From: JALQTD01 sp965657495
Lineage (GTDB): Bacteria > Bacteroidota > Bacteroidia > Flavobacteriales_D > Sanyastnellaceae
Length of the DNA stretch: 64,000 nt
Reading direction: 5' to 3'
Assembly (NCBI GenBank): GCA_965657495.1
Contig: CBFHPD010000027.1
Location: 17,658 to 81,657 of the forward strand
Shown in pieces: positions 1-8,468 of the stretch (position 1 is the first letter of the stretch; every line of letters starts with the position of its first letter). A program made the position numbers and the translations under genes. The notes beneath the pieces were generated by a model. The model was not told the origin of the DNA and ran no database searches. It was given only the letters and a program-made list of their open reading frames with translations.

Positions 1-1113
1 ATGGGCAGGGGGGTGCAACCGGACCAACCGGTGAAGGTGGGCCCCGATGAGATCGGGGAGATGGCGAATGCGGTAAACCGGCTCGCGGAGGGGTTGAAGC
101 GCACCCGGAGTTTTTCCATCGAGGTCGGTAAGGGCCATTTCGAAACGGAGTACATCCCCTTGAGTGAGGACGACACCTTGGGCCATGCCTTGTTGAAAAT
201 GCGCGATGAACTGGCTTCGAACGAGAAGGAGCTCGAGCGCAAGGTGCGGTTGCGCACCACAGAAGTGGAGGAGCAGAAGGCACGCATCGAGTCGCTGTAC
301 ACCGACCTCCGGGACAGCATCGATTATGCGGTGCGGATCCAAAAGGCCATCCTGCCCACGGAGGGCGAGCGCGAGCGGGTGTTCTTCGAAAACGCGGTGT
401 TTTATCGCCCGCGTGACGTGGTTTCGGGGGACTTTTATTGGTTCCACAAGGCGGGCCGGGCGCGCATGTTTTCGGCCATCGATTGCACGGGGCACGGCGT
501 GCCGGGCGCGTTCATGAGCCTGATCGGACACAATGCGTTGGAGCGGGTTTCGAAGGTGTTCACGCAGCCCGACAAGATGCTGACGCACCTCAACCGCATC
601 GCGTGGGAAGTGTTGAGCCAGCAATATGGCAAGCGCGTGACCGCGCAGGTGGGGGCGGATGAATTGCCTGAACCGGCGGGGGAGATGGGCGGCTATGCAG
701 GGATTCAGGATGGCATGGATTTGGCCATGGCGAGCATCGACATGGAGAACATGGTCCTCCAATACAGCGGCGCGAACAACCCGTTGTACATCGTCCGCCG
801 CCGAGAGGTCATTACGTTGAATCCCGACAAGATGGCCATCGCTTCATTCTTGCCTGAAACAGCGCACTATTCGAATACGGAGTTCGATTTGGAGCCCGGT
901 GATTTGATTGTTGCGGCCACCGACGGTTACGTGGACCAATTTGGAGGGCCGCTCGGCAAGAAATTCATGCGCCGCCGGTTCCGCGAGCTGTTGGTCGAGT
1001 TGTCTGCCCAGCCCATGCCGGAAATCCAGCGCATCCTCGAGACGACCTTCGACCGTTGGAAGGGAAACGAGGAGCAAGTGGACGACGTGCTGGTGATTGC
1101 TGTCCGGGTGTGA
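1..1113 (+). CDS. HAMP-SpoIIE serine phosphatase, 5' truncated by window edge
   Basis: Probable PP2C/SpoIIE-type protein serine phosphatase, a signalling output enzyme. Residues 1-40 read as the second half of a HAMP linker (DEIGEMANAVNRLAEGL), so the real start and any sensor and membrane parts lie upstream; the ATG at base 1 is only the first visible codon. Residues ~65-115 look coiled-coil. Residues ~120-370 are the phosphatase domain, with acidic metal-site motifs SGDFYWF, DCTGHGVPGAF and DGYVDQFGG. Bacteroidota carry many such proteins, often acting on anti-sigma antagonist partners, but no partner is visible here. The gene ends at a bidirectional terminator shared with the convergent stress-protein gene. 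Confidence 0.85.
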   Translation: MGRGVQPDQPVKVGPDEIGEMANAVNRLAEGLKRTRSFSIEVGKGHFETEYIPLSEDDTLGHALLKMRDELASNEKELERKVRLRTTEVEEQKARIESLYTDLRDSIDYAVRIQKAILPTEGERERVFFENAVFYRPRDVVSGDFYWFHKAGRARMFSAIDCTGHGVPGAFMSLIGHNALERVSKVFTQPDKMLTHLNRIAWEVLSQQYGKRVTAQVGADELPEPAGEMGGYAGIQDGMDLAMASIDMENMVLQYSGANNPLYIVRRREVITLNPDKMAIASFLPETAHYSNTEFDLEPGDLIVAATDGYVDQFGGPLGKKFMRRRFRELLVELSAQPMPEIQRILETTFDRWKGNEEQVDDVLVIAVRV

Positions 1114-1119
1114 AGCATA

Positions 1120-1155
1120 AAAAAACCGGCCCCCGAGTGGGAGGCCGGCCATTCT
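1120..1155. terminator. Bidirectional intrinsic terminator
   Basis: A G+C-rich stem (CCGGCC pairing with GGCCGG around a CCCGAGTGGGA loop) lies 15 bases after the phosphatase stop. An A-tract on its left acts as the U-tract for the minus strand, and TTCTTC lies on its right. It sits exactly between two convergent genes, so it probably serves both. Confidence 0.7.
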
Positions 1156-1170
1156 TCAGTTCATTTTGAA

Positions 1171-2007
1171 TCAATTCCGGGCGAACACGGAATTGCGGAT
1201 AACCCGCGTTTCCTTCGGGTTCAAAATCAGCACCGGAATCTCGGCTTCGTTTGTGATGACTTGCTGCTCGTAAGTTTGGCCCAGAATGCCCATGAGGGAT
1301 TTCTCGTGCAAGTTCATGATGCTGATCAAATCGGCATCGATCGATGAGGCATAACGGATGACATCCTTGACAAAGGCGCTTGAACTGTGCTCGGAGACCT
1401 TGGTCGTGTGTTCTATGCCCAAATCCTCGAAGTAATCTTTGGCGTAATTGACGTTGCGGTCGAGCTGGTTCTTCAAGAATTCGTCGTCCTCCGCCGGCGA
1501 AATCAGGTGGACCCGCCCCTTGAAATAGGTCGCCATTTCAGCCACGATGGAGAGCTTCTGCTTCGTGTCTTGGTGCAAGTCGAGCGGCACCACGATGTCG
1601 TCGTACCCCGTTTCCCGGATGCCTTTCTCCTGGGTGATGATGGTCGGCACCGAACAGTTGGTCACAATCTTCAGCGCGCGCCCACCGGTGATGAACTGCA
1701 TGCCCTTCAATCCGTGCGTGCCCATGATGATGAGGTTGGCCATTTCCTCAACACTCGCGTCGTCGATTTCTTCGAAAATGGAACCGATGCGGATGGTGTA
1801 CCGGATGTTGTGCGTGTACTTGTTCTTGCACCGCTCGAGCAACGCTTCCATGCGGGCACGCGATTCAGGGAAGTCTTTTTTGTTGCCAACAACGTGCAGC
1901 AAAATGATCTCGCTGTCGATGGCTTTGCCCACGACAAAGGCGTGTTCGATGGAGACTTCACTCACCGGCGTGAAGTCGAAGGGAACGAGGATGCGGTGTT
2001 TCGGCAT
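1171..2007 (-). CDS. Tandem-domain universal stress protein (UspA family)
   Basis: A 278-residue cytoplasmic protein with two consecutive Usp domains (~1-140 and ~145-278), the usual double-Usp length. Domain 1 opens with HRILVPFDFTPVSE and has the nucleotide-loop-like IIMGTHGLKGMQFITGG. Domain 2 opens DDIVVPLDL and has a degenerate loop (ISIMNLHEKSLMGILGQ). The start is the ATG at 2007, because the Usp fold begins at once and a TACCTTCG box lies 17 bases upstream. A longer open frame upstream has no family similarity. It is divergent from the ClC gene. Usp proteins bind ATP or act in stress survival; the precise role is unknown. Confidence 0.88.
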   Translation of the reverse strand: MPKHRILVPFDFTPVSEVSIEHAFVVGKAIDSEIILLHVVGNKKDFPESRARMEALLERCKNKYTHNIRYTIRIGSIFEEIDDASVEEMANLIIMGTHGLKGMQFITGGRALKIVTNCSVPTIITQEKGIRETGYDDIVVPLDLHQDTKQKLSIVAEMATYFKGRVHLISPAEDDEFLKNQLDRNVNYAKDYFEDLGIEHTTKVSEHSSSAFVKDVIRYASSIDADLISIMNLHEKSLMGILGQTYEQQVITNEAEIPVLILNPKETRVIRNSVFARN

Positions 2008-2024
2008 GTTTTTGCAGTTTGTCG

Positions 2025-2032
2025 CGAAGGTA
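2025..2032 (-). promoter_or_regulatory. -7 promoter box of the stress protein gene
   Basis: Minus-strand TACCTTCG matches the Bacteroidota -7 consensus TAnnTTTG at 7 of 8 positions and lies 17 bases before the ATG. No clear -33 TTTG is seen. Confidence 0.45.
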
Positions 2033-2058
2033 CATCTCCAACCGGTTTTTTTCCCTGA

Positions 2059-2066
2059 TACCTTTG
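2059..2066 (+). promoter_or_regulatory. -7 promoter box directly before the ClC gene
   Basis: TACCTTTG, a full TAnnTTTG match, ends four bases before the ATG at 2071. The transcript should start at or very near the start codon, giving a leaderless or near-leaderless mRNA. Confidence 0.5.
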
Positions 2067-2070
2067 CGGC

Positions 2071-3849
2071 ATGTGGAAGCCGACCTGGAAGAGTGTGCAA
2101 CCGTGGCTGAAGGCTTGGGCTAAAAGCGAGCAGTCCCTGCTGGCTTGGGCAGCAGTCATCGGCATGGTGGCCGGTGGCATGACAGTGGCCCTCAAGAACG
2201 GGGTAGCGCTGTTGCGCCGGGGGTTGCTTGGCGTGCAGGAGGTCACGGCTTGGGAAGGCGTGCTGGCCTTGGGACCAGTGCTGGGCTTGGTGGCCACGGC
2301 CTGGTTTGTTCGGCGCGGGGCGAAGGGGGACCACCCCGGACCGGGGGTGCCGGCTACGTTGCACGCGCTCAGCCGCCGGCAGGGGCGCTTGAAGCGCAGG
2401 TGGATGTACTCGCCCTTGTTGGCGAGCTGGTTGACGGTGGGGCTGGGCGGTTCGGGTGGATTGGAAGCCCCGGCCTTGCAGGCCAGTGCGGCGTTCGGTT
2501 CAGAGGTGGCCACGGCAACGCGCCGCAACTTCAACCGCCGCGTGCTGTTGATTGCCTGCGCAGCGGCGGCTTCGCTGGCAGCGACGTTCAAGGCACCCGT
2601 GGCGGCCATCATCTTTGCCGTGGAGGTCATCATGATCGACCTGACGGCAGGGAGCTTGGTGCCGTTGTTGCTGGCCTCGCTCAGTTCGCTGCTGACCGCT
2701 TGGTTTTTGCTAGAAGGCGAGGACGTGTTGGCGGCGCCGGATTTGGCGGCTTTTGCGGTCGCGCGGTTGCCGTTTTATGCGGGCTTGGGGCTCCTCAGTG
2801 GGGCCGGAAGCGTGCTGTTCTCCAAACTCTACCTCTGGTCGAGCGGCCGGATGCGCCGCGTGAAAGGGAGGGGCATACGCATCGCGTTGGCGGGCGTGCT
2901 CATGGGCGCAGCCGTGTGGTTGTTTCCGAGCTTGTACGGGGAGGGGTACGAGGTCATCAACGGGTTGTTTGATGGGGTGTCCACGGGCCTGGCCGCGGAC
3001 ATGGCCATCCATTTGTTCGCCCCGGAGGGACTCTTGCTCGTCCTTGTGTTGCTGGCTGCATGGGCATTGAAGCCTGTGCTGACGGGGTTCACGGTGGGAG
3101 CCGGCGGGGTGGCGGGAGTCTTCGCGCCGGTGCTGTTTTCGGGGGCCGTGTTGGGCTACGTGTTCGCTGTCGGCCTCAATTTGCTCGCGGGCGCGGATGT
3201 GATGCCGGTGGGCAATGCGGTGTTGGCCGGACTTGCGGGGATGTTGGCCGGGGTGCTGCACGCCCCGCTCACGGCCGTCTTTTTGGCAGCAGAAGTCAGC
3301 GGGGGGTACGATTTGTTCGTGCCGGTGATGTTGACGGCGGCGTTGAGTTTCCAGTTGGCCCGCCACCTGCTGAAGCACTCGGTTTACACGAAGGAACTCG
3401 CGGAGAGCGGGGATTTGCTCTCGCACAACAAGGACCAGGCGGTGCTGACGTTGATGTCCTTGAAGGATGAGGTGGAGAGTGATTTTGTGGCGGTGGCGCC
3501 GGATGCGACGTTGGGGGATTTGGTCCAAATCATCGCCCGCTCCTCGCGCAACCTCCACCCGGTCCTCGCCCCCGACGGGGAACTGCTCGGCATCATCGAC
3601 CTGCAGGACATCCGCCAAATCATGTTCGACCGCGACCAATACGAAACCCTGAGCGTCCACGAGTTGATGGCGGCTCCACTCGCCACGCTCGAAGTGCACG
3701 CGCGCATGGACGATGTCATGGCGCAGTTCGAACGGACGAAGGCGTGGAACCTTCCCGTGGTCGCTCAGGGCAAGTATGTGGGCTTCGTTTCGCGGTCACG
3801 CCTGTTCAGCGCTTACCGCCGCTGGCTCCGCGAAACGCACCAGGATTAG
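2071..3849 (+). CDS. ClC-family chloride channel/transporter with C-terminal CBS pair
   Basis: A 592-residue inner-membrane protein. The ClC core (~1-440) has about ten hydrophobic segments and the family motifs: GSGGLEAPAL (equivalent of the GxEGP loop, with the gating Glu kept), FKAPVAAIIFAVEV, and GAGGVAGVFAPVLFSGA (GxFxP region). Residues ~455-590 form two CBS domains, which sense adenine nucleotides in other ClC proteins. The kept gating Glu fits either a channel or a chloride/proton exchanger; sequence alone does not decide. It is monocistronic and convergent with the next gene, their stop codons overlapping by four bases. Confidence 0.92.
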   Translation: MWKPTWKSVQPWLKAWAKSEQSLLAWAAVIGMVAGGMTVALKNGVALLRRGLLGVQEVTAWEGVLALGPVLGLVATAWFVRRGAKGDHPGPGVPATLHALSRRQGRLKRRWMYSPLLASWLTVGLGGSGGLEAPALQASAAFGSEVATATRRNFNRRVLLIACAAAASLAATFKAPVAAIIFAVEVIMIDLTAGSLVPLLLASLSSLLTAWFLLEGEDVLAAPDLAAFAVARLPFYAGLGLLSGAGSVLFSKLYLWSSGRMRRVKGRGIRIALAGVLMGAAVWLFPSLYGEGYEVINGLFDGVSTGLAADMAIHLFAPEGLLLVLVLLAAWALKPVLTGFTVGAGGVAGVFAPVLFSGAVLGYVFAVGLNLLAGADVMPVGNAVLAGLAGMLAGVLHAPLTAVFLAAEVSGGYDLFVPVMLTAALSFQLARHLLKHSVYTKELAESGDLLSHNKDQAVLTLMSLKDEVESDFVAVAPDATLGDLVQIIARSSRNLHPVLAPDGELLGIIDLQDIRQIMFDRDQYETLSVHELMAAPLATLEVHARMDDVMAQFERTKAWNLPVVAQGKYVGFVSRSRLFSAYRRWLRETHQD

Positions 3850-4283
3850 GCGTGCTGGCCTTGCGCGAACCCTTCGGGGTTCACGATTGGCAACACCGCA
3901 CGGTGCAAGTAGGTGCCTTTGAAGGTGCTCCACATCACGCCGCGCATCGTGCTGATCGCTACGCCGTTGAGGTTGTTGATGAGGTCCTTGGGAATGGCGA
4001 TTTGACCGTTCTCATCCTTCTTTGCGTGTTGCGCCAAACCGTCCACTTGAAAGACCATTCGGCCGGAGAAGTGGGCCAAATCTTGTTGGCTGTCTTCGTG
4101 GGTGGTTTTGATCATGCAAATCACGCCGATGGCCGATTCTTTTTCCATGATTTGATGCTTCAATTGCACATTGAAGTTCATCTTTTGATCCGGAGCGAAT
4201 CCGGGTGCCGGCTCAGCCAAGTTGCAGCTGAGCATGTCCATGCCGCCGATGCGGTAGGTGAAGGTGTTTTCGGGTGCAGTCAT
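3846..4283 (-). CDS. SecB-like protein of unknown function
   Basis: A 145-residue soluble protein. Its C-terminal half (AISTMRGVMWSTFKGTYLHR, then LPIVNPE) resembles the SecB export-chaperone fold, where a similar TxRGxL...LPxINP stretch forms the last strands and helix; the N-terminal half has alternating strand-like segments. It may be a divergent SecB-type chaperone or another member of that fold. I chose the ATG at 4283; an in-frame TTG at 4292 would add three residues. The identification rests on this one motif region, so the function is tentative. Confidence 0.6.
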   Translation of the reverse strand: MTAPENTFTYRIGGMDMLSCNLAEPAPGFAPDQKMNFNVQLKHQIMEKESAIGVICMIKTTHEDSQQDLAHFSGRMVFQVDGLAQHAKKDENGQIAIPKDLINNLNGVAISTMRGVMWSTFKGTYLHRAVLPIVNPEGFAQGQHA

Positions 4284-4393
4284 GCTGTTCAAAATTCGTT
4301 GAATGTGCCTACCTGTACGGAGCGTACCCCGAAAGGTTCGGACGTTTTTTTACGCGGAATCGACGGGGACTGAAAACCAACTGCTTAGGTGTT

Positions 4394-5164
4394 TCAATTT
4401 AAAAAGTCCGCTGTGACGTCGAAGAATTCGTCCGGTTGTTCGGCGTGCAACCAATGGCCCGCCCCTTCCATGGCGTGGTGCTCAAATTGCAAAAACGCGG
4501 CATCGAAAGCGGCCAGGTCGTCGGCGCTGACGTAATGCGAACGCGTGCCGTAGATGGACATGGTGGGCAGCGTGTTGACACTGAGTTCCACCGGCCCGAC
4601 GACCTCCGGCAGGGCCGCGTTCAACACGGGCAAGTTGGCCCGCCAAGCATATCCGCCTGCTTTCAAGCGCCGCAGGCCTTTCATCAAGAACGCGACAATC
4701 GCGGGGTCTCCGAGGCGCTGCCGCACGTCCGCCTCCACCTCTCCCCGGTCCGACACACGGCCGAGATCCACGGACATCAACGCGTCGAAAATCGGCTGGT
4801 GGTGCACGGGGTAGGCGCGCGCGGCCATGTCGGCGATGACGAGCCGCTCCACCCGTTCGGGGTGGGTCAAGCCGAGGAGCAGGGCGGTTTTTCCGCCCAT
4901 GCTGTGGCCGAGTACGCTCGCACGCTCAAGGCCGTGCTGGTCCATGAATGCGATGACATCGGCCACCATGGCCGGGTAGGTGTGCACCGGATCGTGGGGG
5001 CTGCGCCCGTGGTTGCGCGCGTCAAGCAGCCACACCCGGTGCGTCTCTGCGTAGCGTTTTCCGAGGGTTTGCCAGTTGTCGGAGGAGCCAAGCAGGCCGT
5101 GGAGGATGATGAGGTGGGGAGCGCCGGGCTCGCCGAGTGAGCGGTGGAAGATGGGGATGGGCAT
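4394..5164 (-). CDS. Alpha/beta hydrolase, YbfF-like esterase
   Basis: A 256-residue serine hydrolase. It has the oxyanion-side HGLLGSSDNW motif near residue 20, the DARNHGRS motif near 50, the nucleophile elbow GHSMGGK near residue 90 and a C-terminal EGAGHWLH histidine, with the acid expected between. This pattern fits the short-chain acyl esterase group that includes E. coli YbfF. The substrate is unknown. The start at 5164 (MPIPIFHRS) is preferred over an in-frame TTG seven codons upstream. It lies 45 bases after pdxJ on the same strand and is probably co-transcribed with it. Confidence 0.85.
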   Translation of the reverse strand: MPIPIFHRSLGEPGAPHLIILHGLLGSSDNWQTLGKRYAETHRVWLLDARNHGRSPHDPVHTYPAMVADVIAFMDQHGLERASVLGHSMGGKTALLLGLTHPERVERLVIADMAARAYPVHHQPIFDALMSVDLGRVSDRGEVEADVRQRLGDPAIVAFLMKGLRRLKAGGYAWRANLPVLNAALPEVVGPVELSVNTLPTMSIYGTRSHYVSADDLAAFDAAFLQFEHHAMEGAGHWLHAEQPDEFFDVTADFLN

Positions 5165-5209
5165 GGCGGTGCAAATTTGGCCCAAAACCAGGCCCCACCC
5201 AAGCGCCCG

Positions 5210-5926
5210 CTACCCCCGCGGCTGCAGGCAGTCCAGGTACCGCCGCACCGTCGCCTCCAGCCCGTCGTACAGGGCATCCGAAATCAGCGCGTGCCCGATG
5301 CTCACCTCGGCCAAATGCGGCACCGCATGCACAAACGCCGGCAAATTCGCGGCATTCAAATCGTGCCCCGCATTCACGCCCAAGCCCAGCCCGTGCGCGT
5401 ATTCCGCCGCCCGCGCAAACGGCTCCACCGCCGCCGGGTCCGGGAACCCCGCCGCGAACGGCTCGGTGTACAACTCGATCCGATCGGTACCGACAGCTGC
5501 CGCCGCGTCCGCCAACCGCGGCGCCGTCTCGAGGAACAACGACGTCCGCATCCCGGCCTGCCGCAACTCCATCACCACCTCCTGCAAAAACGCCGCGTGG
5601 CGCACCGTGTCCCACCCCGCGTTGCTCGTCAACGTGTCCGGCGGGTCCGGCACCAACGTCACTTGGTCCGGCTTCACTGCAAGCACCAGGTCGAGGAAAT
5701 CCCGGCTGGGGTAGCCCTCCACATTGAACTCGGTGTGCACCACGGGACGCAGCGCGCGCACGTCGTCGTACGTGATGTGACGGGCATCGGGCCGCGGATG
5801 CACGGTGATGCCGTGCGCCCCAAATTCCTGGATGCGCACCGCCGCTTTGACGACGTCGGGCAGGCCTCCTCCGCGGGCATTGCGCAGGGTGGCGATTTTA
5901 TTTACGTTGACGCTGAGGCGTGTCAT
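5210..5926 (-). CDS. pdxJ: Pyridoxine 5'-phosphate synthase
   Basis: Joins 1-deoxy-D-xylulose 5-phosphate with 3-amino-2-oxopropyl phosphate to make pyridoxine 5'-phosphate, in the DXP-dependent vitamin B6 pathway. The 238-residue length is normal. Diagnostic motifs are LSVNVNKIATLRNARGG at the N-terminus, GITVHPRPDARHI, HTEFNVEG, FLETAP and VNAGHDLN. The ATG at 5926 starts the conserved domain exactly. It is divergent from the CBS-domain gene, with 62 bases between them. Confidence 0.96.
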   Translation of the reverse strand: MTRLSVNVNKIATLRNARGGGLPDVVKAAVRIQEFGAHGITVHPRPDARHITYDDVRALRPVVHTEFNVEGYPSRDFLDLVLAVKPDQVTLVPDPPDTLTSNAGWDTVRHAAFLQEVVMELRQAGMRTSLFLETAPRLADAAAAVGTDRIELYTEPFAAGFPDPAAVEPFARAAEYAHGLGLGVNAGHDLNAANLPAFVHAVPHLAEVSIGHALISDALYDGLEATVRRYLDCLQPRG

Positions 5927-5988
5927 GATGTACCTTTCGGTTTTGAAACGGACCAAACCGGCCGTCAAAATTACACGCAAACCCCCTC

Positions 5989-6639
5989 ATGTACGCACAA
6001 CGCTTGCTCAACCGGGACCTGCCCACCGCCCGGCCCGACGATGCGGTCGGCCGCGTCCTCGAATTGATGGACGAATACAAGGTGCGCCAGCTCCCGCTCG
6101 TGGACGGCGATGCGTTTGAAGGGTTGGTCTACGAGGACGACTTGCTCGAGGCGGAGGAGACCACGCCGATGGCCTTGCTGCTCGGTCAGCCGGTCATGGC
6201 GGCGCCGCATTTGCACGTGTACGATGTGGTGGCGAAGCTCGTTGAGGCGGAGGTGGACGTCCTGCCGGTGGTGAAGGAGGGGCATTACCTCGGGGCGGTG
6301 ACGCGGGCGGCGATCTTGACGTTCCTGGCGCAAGATGCGGCGTGGGGCCACGTCGGGGGGACCGTGGTGGTGGAGGTGCCGGAGGTCGATCTGAGCTTGT
6401 CGGAAATGGCGCGGATTGTGGAGTCGAATGGCGCGCGGGTTTTGGCCTACACGGTTGCGGCTCAGCCAGATAACCAAAAGGTAGAAGTCACCTTCAAGCT
6501 CAATACGCAAGATGTGGAGCCGCTGCTCGACGCCCTCCAACGCTTCGGTTACACCATCCAAACCTTCTTCCACAGCCCGGAACTCGAGGAGGAGATGCGG
6601 GAGCGGTTCGAGGCCTTTATGCGGTACCTGAATACGTAA
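5989..6639 (+). CDS. CBS-pair protein with C-terminal ACT-like region
   Basis: A 216-residue soluble protein. Residues ~1-125 are two CBS motifs (VRQLPLVDGDAFEGLVYEDD and DVLPVVKEGHYLGAVTRAAI). Residues ~130-216 have an ACT-like pattern of alternating strands (TVVVEVPEVDLSLSEMARIV ... KVEVTFKLNT). This suggests a ligand-sensing regulator, but the ligand and target are unknown. It lies immediately before nadK and opposite pdxJ, a gene order I recognise from Flavobacteriia, so a role linked to nucleotide cofactors or envelope genes is possible but unproven. Confidence 0.8.
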   Translation: MYAQRLLNRDLPTARPDDAVGRVLELMDEYKVRQLPLVDGDAFEGLVYEDDLLEAEETTPMALLLGQPVMAAPHLHVYDVVAKLVEAEVDVLPVVKEGHYLGAVTRAAILTFLAQDAAWGHVGGTVVVEVPEVDLSLSEMARIVESNGARVLAYTVAAQPDNQKVEVTFKLNTQDVEPLLDALQRFGYTIQTFFHSPELEEEMRERFEAFMRYLNT

Positions 6640-6642
6640 GTG

Positions 6643-7521
6643 ATGAAGATTGCCCTGTTCGGAAAGCGCTTCGATGCGGCCTACGACGACGCCGTGAAAC
6701 ACGTGCTGCGGCGGGTGTTGGAGCTCGACCCCTCGCCCTGCGTGAACGGTCCGTTTCGGGAAGAGCTGCTCGAGCGCATGGACCTCGCTGAGCACTTGCG
6801 GGAGTACACCACGGCCGAGGAGGTGGCCGCGTGCAACCTCATGGTGGTCATCGGCGGCGACGGTTCCGTGCTGGAAGCCGCTACGTGGGTCCGCCATTCC
6901 ATGGTGCCCGTCCTCGGGGTGAACACCGGGCGGCTCGGTTTCCTCTCCAACGTGGGCACGGACGAAGTGGACCTAGCCATGGACGCGGTGCTCGCGGGCA
7001 AGGTGTGGTACGAAGACCGGGCGATGCTGGAAGTCCGTGTGGACGGCGAATACCTGAGCGACTTCCCATTTGCATTGAACGAAGTGGCGGTCATGAAGCG
7101 CGACACGTCGAGCATGGTGACGGTGGAGGTGACGCGCGACGACCAATTCGTGAACACGTACTGGGCGGACGGGTTGATCGTGGCGACGCCGACGGGTTCG
7201 ACGGCTTATTCACTCAGCGCGGGGGGACCGATTGTGATGCCAGGCTCGGAGGTGTTGAGCATCACACCCATCGCGCCGCACAACCTGAACGACCGCCCGC
7301 TCGTGGTGCCATTCACGGGCCGGCTCGAGCTGACGCCGGATGGCCGGGAGCAGCAGTTCTTGCTCGGGTTGGATTCGCGCACGTTCCAAATCGCAGCGGG
7401 CTCCACCGTCCAAGTGACCCCGGCCCCCTTCCGGTTGCGCCTGCTCAACCTCGAGCACCAGGAGTTTTTCTCCACGGTTCGGGCGAAGATGCACTGGGGC
7501 GTGGATCCGCGGACGCGGTGA
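6643..7521 (+). CDS. nadK: NAD kinase
   Basis: Phosphorylates NAD+ to NADP+ in the cytoplasm. A 292-residue protein with the catalytic VIGGDGSVLEA motif near residue 70, GVNTGRLGFLSN, the NAD-site NEVAVMKR and TPTGSTAYSLSAGGPI. The start is the ATG at 6643; a GTG directly before it (6640) is in frame and cannot be excluded. It is three bases after the CBS gene stop, so the two are probably translated from one mRNA. Confidence 0.96.
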   Translation: MKIALFGKRFDAAYDDAVKHVLRRVLELDPSPCVNGPFREELLERMDLAEHLREYTTAEEVAACNLMVVIGGDGSVLEAATWVRHSMVPVLGVNTGRLGFLSNVGTDEVDLAMDAVLAGKVWYEDRAMLEVRVDGEYLSDFPFALNEVAVMKRDTSSMVTVEVTRDDQFVNTYWADGLIVATPTGSTAYSLSAGGPIVMPGSEVLSITPIAPHNLNDRPLVVPFTGRLELTPDGREQQFLLGLDSRTFQIAAGSTVQVTPAPFRLRLLNLEHQEFFSTVRAKMHWGVDPRTR

Positions 7522-7595
7522 TGCTTCGGGATTTGGGCTAAATTCACATGCCTGTTCGGGCAATGTCTTGTACTTTCGCGCGTTGACAGCCGGAG

Positions 7596-8468
7596 ATGGA
7601 ACGATTGAACCTTTTCAGAATTTGCTTGTTGTCGGCCCTTGCAACGGGCTTGCTGGCGGCGCCGGCGAGCGGTGTGGCGCAAGGGAAATTCGATCGCTCG
7701 AAGGAGTTGGGGTTGATGCTCGGCACGTCCTATTACATGGGGGATTTGAATCCAGGAGGGCACTTTGGGGGGCGCAAGCACGTCGCCTACGGGGGCTTCT
7801 TTCGAAGCAATTTGAACCGGCGGCTGAGCGTGCGTGGGCACATCCTTTCGGGCCGAGTGGAAGCGTGGGACGCAGACAGCGAAGCGGCGTGGCAGCGCAA
7901 CCGCAACTTGCATTTCCGGAACCACATCACGGAAGTCGGTGGCATCCTCGAGATCAATTACATCGACTACCAAATCGGCACGCCCAGCCGCAAAGTCTGC
8001 GCCTACCTGCTCACGGGGTTGAGCGTTTACACGCACATGCCCGAGGCGGCACTGGACGGGACGTGGTTTGAATTGGCACCGCTCAGCACGGAGGGGCAGG
8101 GCACTTCGTGGGGCGAGGCGTATGGCGTGGGCTCCTATGCGCTGACCGGTTTGGCGCTGCCGTTTGGATTCGGTTTCAAAGTGAATTTGGGTCCGTTTGC
8201 TGGATTCAATTTGGAATGGGCCGTTCGCAAGACCTGGAACGATTACCTCGATGACGTCAGCGGCGTCTATGCGGACCCCCTTGTTTTGAGCGATGAGCGA
8301 GGCGATTTGTCGGTTCAGCTTGCGGACCAATCCCTTGAACGCCCCACCGCGCTCGACAACAACACGGGGCTCATGCGCGGCGACCCCGGACGCGATGATG
8401 CTTATGGTTTTGTCACCGCATCCGTCACCTTCCGCGTCGGCAAAAAACCCACAACGTGTTGGAATTGA
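7596..8468 (+). CDS. DUF6089-type outer-membrane beta-barrel protein
   Basis: A 290-residue protein with a signal peptide (residues ~1-28, ending at SGVAQG) and repeated amphipathic strands typical of an outer-membrane barrel. The opening GLMLGTSYYMGDLNPGGHF is characteristic of the Bacteroidota family placed just before uppS and bamA. The function is unknown; position suggests a role in outer-membrane assembly or integrity. A TACTTTCG box (7571-7578) precedes the gene. Its TGA overlaps the uppS ATG by one base. Confidence 0.8.
   Translation: MERLNLFRICLLSALATGLLAAPASGVAQGKFDRSKELGLMLGTSYYMGDLNPGGHFGGRKHVAYGGFFRSNLNRRLSVRGHILSGRVEAWDADSEAAWQRNRNLHFRNHITEVGGILEINYIDYQIGTPSRKVCAYLLTGLSVYTHMPEAALDGTWFELAPLSTEGQGTSWGEAYGVGSYALTGLALPFGFGFKVNLGPFAGFNLEWAVRKTWNDYLDDVSGVYADPLVLSDERGDLSVQLADQSLERPTALDNNTGLMRGDPGRDDAYGFVTASVTFRVGKKPTTCWN

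Noticed and set aside
4329..4351. Hairpin CCGAA-AGG-TTCGG followed by ACGTTTTTTT on the plus strand.
   Set aside because: It looks like a weak terminator, but no plus-strand gene or RNA leads into it; the flanking genes are on the minus strand. The 110-base gap shows nothing else.
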